This document shows, piece by piece, positions 1-4,710 of a stretch of DNA of 5,729 bases; position 1 is the first letter of the stretch; each line of letters opens with the position of its first letter. Source of the DNA: JBFWUM01 sp050247255 (GTDB lineage Bacteria > Acidobacteriota > Vicinamibacteria > Vicinamibacterales > UBA2999); the NCBI GenBank assembly GCA_050247255.1, contig JBFWUM010000103.1, positions 1-5,729 of the forward strand, given 5' to 3'. Below the pieces are notes generated by a model. That model did no database searches. It had not been told where the DNA came from and saw only the letters and a program-made list of their open reading frames with translations. A program made the position numbers and the translations under genes.

Positions 1-51
1 GTGTCGTCCCATCGCGCTCTCCAACGCGACCCGGCACCGGCCGGGGGCCAT
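1..51 (-). CDS. Possible 5' end of a further minus-strand gene, cut by the window edge
   Basis: An ATG at 51-49 opens a frame that stays open for 17 codons to the left edge (it begins MAPGRCRVALESAMGRH). It is the same strand as the four genes to its right and lies 83 bases beyond the isomerase-like stop. Seventeen codons are too few to recognise a family, and there is no well-spaced ribosome binding site: the only purine-rich stretch (AGGG) is within two or three bases of the ATG. The plus-strand reading of the same bases is also open but runs on antisense to the next gene, so it is less attractive. This is a weak call, based mainly on strand continuity. Confidence 0.2.
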   Translation of the reverse strand, partial: MAPGRCRVALESAMGRH

Positions 52-93
52 CACCCTAGCACGGACCGTTCCGGCCACGCCGACACTTTTGGC

Positions 94-108
94 GCTTCTG
101 GCAGAAGC
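94..108 (-). terminator. Small hairpin after the isomerase-like gene, weak terminator candidate
   Basis: The arms GCTTCT (94-99) and AGAAGC (103-108) are a perfect 6-bp inverted repeat around a 3-base loop, 27 bases past the stop codon of the minus-strand gene. No T-run follows on the minus strand (the next bases are GCCAAAAG), so it is not a classical intrinsic terminator. It may be a 3'-end stem or chance. Confidence 0.25.
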
Positions 109-134
109 CGATCGGGCTGTGCGGCCGCCGGGCG

Positions 135-956
135 CTACACGATCACAGACCGCGCCCGCAGCAGCGGCTCAACGAGATCGCGCCGTCCGTCGACCGCGAC
201 CGCGGCCGCCGCTCCGTCGCCAAGTGCGTTGAAGAGCAGCCGCCCCAGCGCCTCGTCGCCGATGACGGCGGACGCCTCGGGCGACGTCGCGCCGCCTGGG
301 ACAATCCGCCATCCGCGTGCGTCGCACCGCAGCGTCCATTCGCCCCCGGCAGGCCCCACGGCGCGAATCACGAGCACCGTGCCGGCCGGGGCCGCCACGG
401 CCCGGTAGGCATGCGGCAGGCCGAGCACGGCGATCTCCAGCACCGCGCGGAGGTAGCGCGGGTCGGCCAGCGGCGGCTCCCCCACCGCATCACGGATCTG
501 CATCTGGTGATGCCACAGCTCGGTGAACTCGCGGCCGATGTCGAACCATCCGGCCGACGCCGACTCCCCCGCCCACGACACCGGGAACAGCGCCGGCGCA
601 TCGAGCGGCAGCGACTCGAAGAAGTCCGCCAGCTGCCGGCTGGCGGCCGCGTAGTTTGCCGCCAGCACGCGCCCGCTGAAACGGCGGAACACGTCGACGA
701 ACTCGTTGTTCCATCGATTGATCATCGCGGTGAGGTCACGCTCGCTCGCGATCGGCCCTGGCGGGGGCGGCGGTACCAGGCGATCCCGCTGGAACGAGAG
801 ACGGCGCCAGTGGGTGTCGGTCAGGTGGGCGACGATGTCGCGGACGCGCCAGAGGGGCGCCAGGGTGGGGCGTTCGAAGTCGTCCGGCTGCAGCCGCTCG
901 AGGATGCCCACGAGTTCGGCCGCAACCGGACGGAACAGGAAGCGGGTGTCGACCAC
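135..956 (-). CDS. Maleylpyruvate isomerase-type (MDMPI/DinB-fold) metal-dependent protein
   Basis: The 273-residue product matches the layout of mycothiol-dependent maleylpyruvate isomerase-like proteins: an N-terminal DinB-type helical bundle (about residues 8-155) and a C-terminal SCP2-like alpha/beta domain (about 188-262). The likely metal ligands are visible: His44 in IVAHLTD, and Glu146 and His150 in TELWHHQMQIRDAVG, with the same four-residue E-to-H spacing as in the characterised enzyme. Family members transfer or isomerise small molecules with a low-molecular-weight thiol, but many are uncharacterised, so the true substrate is unknown. There is no signal peptide, so it should be cytoplasmic. 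The start is a GTG four bases after the isocitrate dehydrogenase stop, with only a weak AGGCGG-like sequence ahead, which suggests translational coupling to that gene. No ring-cleavage (gentisate) genes are nearby, so a true maleylpyruvate isomerase role is not supported by context. Confidence 0.85.
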   Translation of the reverse strand: MVDTRFLFRPVAAELVGILERLQPDDFERPTLAPLWRVRDIVAHLTDTHWRRLSFQRDRLVPPPPPGPIASERDLTAMINRWNNEFVDVFRRFSGRVLAANYAAASRQLADFFESLPLDAPALFPVSWAGESASAGWFDIGREFTELWHHQMQIRDAVGEPPLADPRYLRAVLEIAVLGLPHAYRAVAAPAGTVLVIRAVGPAGGEWTLRCDARGWRIVPGGATSPEASAVIGDEALGRLLFNALGDGAAAAVAVDGRRDLVEPLLRARSVIV

Positions 957-960
957 CCGC

Positions 961-2175
961 CTACTTCATGCGCGCCTGGAGCTCCGTGTCAATGGCCGCC
1001 ATGAACTCGTCCGTCGAGAGATACGGGTGATCCGCGCGGATCAGGATGGCGAGATCCTTCGTCATCCGGCCCGACTCGACGACGTCCACGCAGACCTTCT
1101 CGAGGGTTTCGGCAAACGCCACGACGTCGGGCGTGTTGTCGAACCGGCCGCGGTACTGCAGGCCGCGCGTCCACGCGTAGATCGAGGCGATCGGATTGGT
1201 CGAGGTCGGCTTGCCCTGCTGGTGCATGCGGTAATGGCGCGTCACCGTGCCGTGCGCCGCCTCGGCCTCGACCGACTTGCCGTCCGGCGACATCAGCACC
1301 GACGTCATCAGCCCGAGCGAGCCATAGCCCTGCGCGACGGTATCCGACTGCACGTCGCCGTCGTAGTTCTTGCAGGCCCAGAGGTAGCCGCCGTTCCACT
1401 TCAGGTTCGACGCCACCATGTCGTCGATCAGCCGGTGCTCGTAGGTGAGCCCCTTGGCCTCGAACTGCGCCTTGAACTCGGCGTCGAAGACGCGCTGGAA
1501 GGTGTTCTTGAACGTGCCGTCGTAGACCTTGAGGATGGTGTTCTTCGACGACAGGTAGACCGGGTAGTTGCGGCCGAGCGCGTACGTGAAGCAGGCGCGG
1601 GCGAAGCCCTCGATCGACGAATCGAGGTTGAACATCCCCATGGCAATACCGCTGCCCTTGGTCTTGATCACCTCGCGGCTGATCGCCTCGCCGCCGCCTT
1701 CCGGCGTCCAGCTCACCGTCACCGTGCCGGCGCCCGGGAAGTGGAAGTCCTGGGCGCGGTACTGGTCGCCGAAGCCGTGGCGCGCGACCACCACCGGCTT
1801 GTCCCAGTGCGGCACGATGCGCGGCACGTTGCGGCAGATGATCGGCTCGCGGAAGATCGTGCCGTCGAGGATGTTGCGGATCGTCCCGTTGGGCGACTTC
1901 CACATCTGCTTCAGGCCGAACTCCTTGACGCGCGCCTCGTCGGGGGTGATGGTGGCGCACTTCACCGCCACGCCGTGCTGGCGCGTCGCGATGGCCGAGT
2001 CGATGGTGATCTGGTCGCCGGTCTTGTCGCGCGATTCGATGCCGAGGTCGAAGTATTTCAGGTCGATGTCGAGATACGGAAGAATGAGCGTCTCGCGAAT
2101 CTTCTGCCAGATGATCCGCGTCATCTCGTCCCCGTCCATCTCGACGACGGGGTTCTTCACCTTAATCTTGGCCAT
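961..2175 (-). CDS. icd: NADP-dependent isocitrate dehydrogenase, eukaryote-like homodimeric type
   Basis: This enzyme oxidatively decarboxylates isocitrate to 2-oxoglutarate and makes NADPH in the cytoplasmic TCA cycle. The 404-residue product is full length and reads like human IDH1/IDH2 rather than E. coli Icd. Substrate-site residues line up almost number for number: Thr77 (KCATIT), Ser94 and Asn96 (KSPNGT), Arg100, Arg109, Arg132 in VVARHGFGDQY, and Tyr139. Lys211 (SSKNTILK), Asp251 (RLIDDMV), Asp274 and Asp278 (YDGDVQSD) supply the catalytic base and the metal ligands. HGTVTRHYR (308-316) is the NADP-binding loop. The ATG at 2175 gives the expected MAKIKVKNPVVEMDGDEMTR start and has AGGAG (2191-2187) 11 bases upstream, a rather long spacing. 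It has its own promoter and is followed within four bases by the isomerase-like gene. No key residue is missing. Confidence 0.98.
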   Translation of the reverse strand: MAKIKVKNPVVEMDGDEMTRIIWQKIRETLILPYLDIDLKYFDLGIESRDKTGDQITIDSAIATRQHGVAVKCATITPDEARVKEFGLKQMWKSPNGTIRNILDGTIFREPIICRNVPRIVPHWDKPVVVARHGFGDQYRAQDFHFPGAGTVTVSWTPEGGGEAISREVIKTKGSGIAMGMFNLDSSIEGFARACFTYALGRNYPVYLSSKNTILKVYDGTFKNTFQRVFDAEFKAQFEAKGLTYEHRLIDDMVASNLKWNGGYLWACKNYDGDVQSDTVAQGYGSLGLMTSVLMSPDGKSVEAEAAHGTVTRHYRMHQQGKPTSTNPIASIYAWTRGLQYRGRFDNTPDVVAFAETLEKVCVDVVESGRMTKDLAILIRADHPYLSTDEFMAAIDTELQARMK

Positions 2176-2186
2176 GCGTGCGTGAG

Positions 2187-2191
2187 CTCCT
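2187..2191 (-). promoter_or_regulatory. Ribosome binding site of the isocitrate dehydrogenase gene
   Basis: AGGAG on the minus strand lies 11 bases before the ATG at 2175. The spacing is longer than usual, but no better match is present and the start is fixed by family alignment. Confidence 0.55.
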
Positions 2192-2203
2192 AAAGCGCTA
2201 CGG

Positions 2204-2217
2204 GCAGAACATTCTGC
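2204..2217. promoter_or_regulatory. 14-bp palindrome in the isocitrate dehydrogenase leader, possible operator
   Basis: GCAGAACATTCTGC has perfect 6-bp arms (GCAGAA/TTCTGC) around a 2-base centre. It lies between the predicted transcription start (near 2228) and the ribosome binding site, about 10-25 bases into the transcript. A 2-base loop cannot form a good RNA hairpin, so a dimeric DNA-binding repressor site is the likelier reading. No known regulator box is assigned with confidence. Confidence 0.35.
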
Positions 2218-2234
2218 GAAGGAGGAAACGTCGA

Positions 2235-2263
2235 ATTATATCGGCGTTCCCTCCCTGCCTGAA
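2235..2263 (-). promoter_or_regulatory. Predicted sigma-70-type promoter of isocitrate dehydrogenase
   Basis: The minus strand carries a perfect TATAAT -10 at 2240-2235, a striking match in GC-rich DNA. A poor -35 candidate, TTCAGG (2263-2258), sits at 17-bp spacing. The predicted start near 2228 gives a leader of about 53 bases before the ATG at 2175. The element lies in the 106-base gap after the lipoprotein stop, so isocitrate dehydrogenase is probably transcribed independently of that gene. Confidence 0.6.
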
Positions 2264-2281
2264 AGCGCCAGGAGCCGGCGA

Positions 2282-3316
2282 CTACGTGACGGTAAACCCA
2301 CCCGGAACGGTGCAGGAACTGCCGTTGATCGTCACGGTTACGGTTCGGTTGCCGGTCGCAGCGCCGGCGTTGATCCCGAACTGACCCTCGATCGTCGTCG
2401 CGCTGACGAAGGTCGCCGTGTTCGTCGTCACCAACGTTCCGGACACGGTGACGGTCAGGCCGGTCGCCGAGAAGCCGGTGCCGGTGATGGTCCAGTTGAC
2501 GTTGGCGCCGCGGGCGCCGGTGGTGGGCGCGATGCTCGTCACCGTGAATCCGCTGCACGCCGCCGTGCCATTACGGCCATTGATGCGCAGCAGGGCGCTC
2601 GCACTGCCCGCGCCGCCGCTGGCGGTGATCGTCGCCTCCGACCGCGGCCCGTCGCTGGTCGCGACCGTGAACGTGCCCGTGCGATCCCCCTTGCGCATCG
2701 TCAGCGAGGCGGGCACGGACGCGGCGGGGTTGTTCGACGACAGCGTCAGCACCATGTCCGCATTCAGCGGGTGCGAGAGGCGGACGGTGGCCGTCGACGA
2801 GGTCCCCGCAGGCACCTCGGCCGGCGACAGGGTGACGGTGTCAGGACGCACCGGACGGTTCACGCCGACCCGGACCGTGCGCGAGGTCCCGGCGGCGCTG
2901 GCCGTAACGTCGACCCAGCGATCCTGATCGGTCTCGGAGGTGGTCACCGCGAAGGCCACCGAACGCTGGCCGGCGGCAACGGTTACCGTGGTCGGAAGCG
3001 AGAGGGTGTCATGGCCGGACGCCAGGGTCACGACGGTGCCGCCCGGCGGCGCCGCATCGGTGAGCGTCACCACGCCTTGCGCCGCGCTGCCGCCAATGAC
3101 CGCAGAGGGCGTCACGTCGACCGCCTGCAACGTGGCGACGGTCGCGCCGGCGGCGGCGGTCACGACGGCCACTGCCGCTGGTTCCGGAACAGACACCTGG
3201 CTGGGCGCGGACGGTGCCCCGGCTCCGTTGGAGCAGGAGGCGGTGAAGAGTGCGAGAACAAGCGCAGCGGCGTGCGGGCCGCGCCGCATCACCCATCCCC
3301 TGGGGTCACAAACCAT
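2282..3316 (-). CDS. Putative lipoprotein with two tandem Ig-like repeats and a C-terminal IPT/TIG domain
   Basis: The 344-residue product begins with a positively charged stretch (MRRGPH from residue 10), a hydrophobic core (AAALVLALF) and a Cys at 28 in the setting FTASCSN. This looks like a lipoprotein signal, though Thr at -3 is atypical for a lipobox. A low-complexity Ala/Pro/Val linker (about 30-60) leads into two mutually similar beta-sandwich repeats, about 65-152 and 158-247. They share the order VTLSP/VDVTPSAV, then ATVRLS/GVVTLT, then VPASLTMRKGDRTGTFTVAT/LPTTVTVAAGQRSVAFAVTT. Residues 256-344 form an IPT/TIG domain (SIAPTTGARG, ITGTGFS, ATTIEGQF), with Cys254 and Cys335 placed to form a disulfide. 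It is probably a surface or periplasmic binding or structural protein; no enzyme motif is visible. The ATG at 3316 is preferred because AGGAGG lies 9 bases upstream; an ATG at 3289 with AGGGG 7 bases upstream would give a tidier signal peptide. Confidence 0.8.
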   Translation of the reverse strand: MVCDPRGWVMRRGPHAAALVLALFTASCSNGAGAPSAPSQVSVPEPAAVAVVTAAAGATVATLQAVDVTPSAVIGGSAAQGVVTLTDAAPPGGTVVTLASGHDTLSLPTTVTVAAGQRSVAFAVTTSETDQDRWVDVTASAAGTSRTVRVGVNRPVRPDTVTLSPAEVPAGTSSTATVRLSHPLNADMVLTLSSNNPAASVPASLTMRKGDRTGTFTVATSDGPRSEATITASGGAGSASALLRINGRNGTAACSGFTVTSIAPTTGARGANVNWTITGTGFSATGLTVTVSGTLVTTNTATFVSATTIEGQFGINAGAATGNRTVTVTINGSSCTVPGGFTVT

Positions 3317-3325
3317 GATGGTCAG

Positions 3326-3331
3326 CCTCCT
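3326..3331 (-). promoter_or_regulatory. Strong ribosome binding site deciding the lipoprotein start
   Basis: AGGAGG on the minus strand is nine bases before the ATG at 3316, which favours that start over the internal ATG at 3289. Confidence 0.65.
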
Positions 3332-3420
3332 GTCGGCTTGGGGTCGCCGAATTCAGTGTTCTTTGTGGATCACGAACGGACAGGAGAGACACTACACCCG
3401 TTAACTCATCAATTACAAGG

Positions 3421-3438
3421 CGCAAATATACATTTGCG
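3421..3438. promoter_or_regulatory. 18-bp AT-rich palindrome, operator candidate
   Basis: CGCAAAT and ATTTGCG are perfect 7-bp arms around ATAC. It overlaps a TATATT -10-like hexamer for the lipoprotein gene, so a bound protein could block transcription. It lies only 19 bases after the upstream gene's stop and could instead be part of a 3'-end stem, but no T-run follows on either strand. Confidence 0.4.
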
Positions 3439-3443
3439 GCTGT

Positions 3444-3461
3444 ATTAGGTCCGTCCCTAAT
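3444..3461. repeat. Inverted repeat spanning the stop codon of the helical-repeat gene
   Basis: ATTAGG (3444-3449) and CCTAAT (3456-3461) are perfect 6-bp arms around a 6-base loop, and the right arm includes the TAG stop at 3459-3457. Together with the palindrome 5 bases to the left it makes two tandem stem-capable elements at this gene end. There is no U-tract, so intrinsic termination is only a possibility. Confidence 0.3.
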
Positions 3462-4386
3462 TGAGCGCCTGACAGTACGCCTTCCACTCCTCGGGCGAGC
3501 GGCGGGGAGCTTCGCGGGGACGTTCGGGCGTGACCGGCTCCAGCAGGACGCGGAGCGCGTTGGCGGCCAGCAGCTGCGGGTCGATGCGGACGTCGATGTC
3601 GCCAATCGGCGGGTCGCTCATGTGTGAGCAGACGGCAGGGATCAGCGCGCGATTTCCGGAGAACGCCGCCTGCCGCAGGATGCCGGCCAGGCGCAGCCCC
3701 TGCCCGTAGGTCGGCTTCTCGGGCAGCGGCTCGGTGAGCTGCGCCTGCAGGCTGGCGATGTGCGGCGCCGAGCCGAGACGGCTGAGCGCCGCCTCGCTGG
3801 CGTTCCGCAGCCCCTGCCCCGCCGGGTTTCGCACCGCGGCAAACTCCTCGAGCACGGGGAAGTCGCGATCGCTGCCGACGATGCCGATGGTGTAGATGGC
3901 CATCTCGGCCACCGACGTCGATTCGATGCGCGCGAGCACGCGCGACGCCGCGGCATGCGCCTGCTGCCCCACGCTCCCCGCCAGCGTCGCCTGGTTGTCG
4001 AGGAACCAGACAAAGCCCACCACCTGCGCGCTGAGCGTGGCGCCGGGAATCGACTCCATGATGAGAGTGGTCCCGCGCACGCTGTCGATGGCGATCATCG
4101 CCCGCGCCGCTTCCGTCGCCACCCAGTTGTTGACCAGCAGCGCCCGCGCCGCCGGCAGCGGATCGAAGCCGAGCCCGCGCAGCTCCTGGACGTGCTGATT
4201 GGTCGGACTGGTCCCCGCGTCGCGCGGCGGCGTGCGCAGGACCTTCTCCACGGCCTCGATCTGGGCGCTCGTCGGCTCCATCGGGATTTCGGCCGGGGCC
4301 TGCGCCGCCTCCGCCGCGTGCAGCGCCCGAGGCGAGCCAAGGCTCGCGAGGAGTAGCGTAACGATGAGCAGGGCGGCGGATTTCAC
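3457..4386 (-). CDS. Secreted HEAT-like alpha-helical repeat protein of unknown function
   Basis: The true start is the GTG at 4386, giving about 309 residues. It opens directly with a Sec signal peptide (VKSAALLIVTLLLASLGSP, cleavage probably near residues 24-27 in LHAAEA), so the protein should be periplasmic or outside the cell. The mature part is almost entirely amphipathic helices rich in Ala and Leu. Two blocks look HEAT-like: about 166-215 (IGIVGSDRDFPVLEEFAAVR followed by ASEAALSRLGSA) and about 232-283 (RLAGILRQAAFSGNRALIPA, then LLAANALRVLLEP). Such repeats usually bind other proteins; no catalytic motif is seen. The frame is open upstream to 4893, but that extension has no secretion signal and runs antisense to the ubiquitin-like gene, so I discard it. 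No ribosome binding site precedes the GTG; a promoter placed for a leaderless message does. Exact family is not recognised. Confidence 0.75.
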   Translation of the reverse strand: MKSAALLIVTLLLASLGSPRALHAAEAAQAPAEIPMEPTSAQIEAVEKVLRTPPRDAGTSPTNQHVQELRGLGFDPLPAARALLVNNWVATEAARAMIAIDSVRGTTLIMESIPGATLSAQVVGFVWFLDNQATLAGSVGQQAHAAASRVLARIESTSVAEMAIYTIGIVGSDRDFPVLEEFAAVRNPAGQGLRNASEAALSRLGSAPHIASLQAQLTEPLPEKPTYGQGLRLAGILRQAAFSGNRALIPAVCSHMSDPPIGDIDVRIDPQLLAANALRVLLEPVTPERPREAPRRSPEEWKAYCQALN

Positions 4387-4392
4387 GCCATC

Positions 4393-4421
4393 AGTGTATG
4401 GAGGACATTCCAATTTCCCAA
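4393..4421 (-). promoter_or_regulatory. Predicted promoter for the helical-repeat gene, leaderless geometry
   Basis: On the minus strand TTGGGA (4421-4416) and TACACT (4398-4393) are separated by exactly 17 bp, each matching four of six consensus bases. Six bases after the -10 comes the GTG start at 4386, where transcription itself would be expected to begin. The absence of a Shine-Dalgarno sequence fits a leaderless message. Confidence 0.45.
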
Positions 4422-4428
4422 ATCGCGG

Positions 4429-4434
4429 GATAAT
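4429..4434 (+). promoter_or_regulatory. Predicted -10 element for the MoaD-like/propeller operon, leaderless geometry
   Basis: GATAAT at 4429-4434 matches five of six -10 consensus bases in a GC-rich setting. It ends six bases before the ATG at 4441, so the predicted transcription start coincides with the start codon. No Shine-Dalgarno sequence is present. No convincing -35 was found 15-18 bp upstream. Confidence 0.45.
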
Positions 4435-4440
4435 CCGCCC

Positions 4441-4710
4441 ATGCCGACCGTCAGGTTCACCGACAACATCCAGCGGCATGTGTCCTGCCCGACGCGCGAG
4501 GTCGACGGCGCGACGGTGCGGGACGCGCTCGACCGGTACTTCTCCGCCAACGAACGCGCCCGCGGCTACGCCCTCGACGACCAGGGGCGGCTGCGGCCGC
4601 ACATGGCGGTCTTCATCGACGGCCGCCAGGTGCAGGATCGCGATCACCTGACTGACGCCGTCGCCGGGGACGCCACCATCGACGTCGTCCAGGCACTCTC
4701 GGGAGGCTGA
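4441..4710 (+). CDS. MoaD/ThiS-family ubiquitin-like sulfur-carrier protein ending in Gly-Gly
   Basis: The 89-residue product has the beta-grasp layout of MoaD/ThiS proteins: an opening strand (MPTVRFTDNIQRHV), a helix (TVRDALDRYFSANE, 25-38), the strand-turn AVFIDGRQV (56-64), the acidic turn near AGDATIDVV (75-83) and a free C-terminal LSGG. In MoaD and ThiS that terminal glycine is adenylated by an E1-like enzyme and becomes a thiocarboxylate that donates sulfur to molybdopterin or thiamin; some relatives are attached to proteins. The ending is exactly at GG, so no processing is required. No MoaE, MoaB, ThiG or ThiF/MoeB gene is adjacent; the only partner is the propeller gene that follows without a gap. 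Function in molybdenum cofactor synthesis is therefore possible but not shown. The ATG at 4441 lacks a ribosome binding site and looks leaderless. Confidence 0.88.
   Translation: MPTVRFTDNIQRHVSCPTREVDGATVRDALDRYFSANERARGYALDDQGRLRPHMAVFIDGRQVQDRDHLTDAVAGDATIDVVQALSGG
4701..4706 (+). promoter_or_regulatory. Ribosome binding site of the propeller gene inside the MoaD-like 3' end
   Basis: GGGAGG lies four bases before the ATG at 4711. The same bases help encode the essential Ser-Gly-Gly tail of the upstream protein, so the two genes are tightly coupled. Confidence 0.6.

Larger units (their letters stand above)
3317..3456. other. AT-rich intergenic leader of the lipoprotein gene
   Basis: This 140-base non-coding gap between the helical-repeat gene and the lipoprotein gene is richer in A+T than its surroundings, especially at 3410-3450. 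It holds the AGGAGG site at its left end and the 18-bp palindrome at 3421-3438, and it meets a second inverted repeat at its right end. A TATATT -10-like hexamer (3430-3425, minus strand) lies inside the palindrome but has no good -35. It is therefore a plausible regulated promoter region, but no promoter can be fixed with confidence. Confidence 0.45.

Noticed and set aside
53..58. TAGGGT as a -10 box for the partial left-edge gene
   Set aside because: It ends one base before the ATG, too close for transcription to include the start codon, and no -35 lies at suitable spacing.
135..1004. Plus-strand open frames at 1-408, 317-526 and 411-1004
   Set aside because: They are antisense to the isomerase-like gene, whose metal-ligand motifs are intact, and their translations are Arg/Pro/Ala-rich without recognisable domains.
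706..2193. A 495-codon open frame on the plus strand opposite isocitrate dehydrogenase
   Set aside because: It is antisense to a gene certain from residue-level family matches, its translation is rich in Arg, Val, His and Asp with no domain, and long antisense frames are expected in GC-rich coding DNA.
2265..2281. GC-rich CGCC/GGCG stem just after the lipoprotein stop as a terminator
   Set aside because: The stem is only about four base pairs and has no T-run, which is expected by chance at this base composition.
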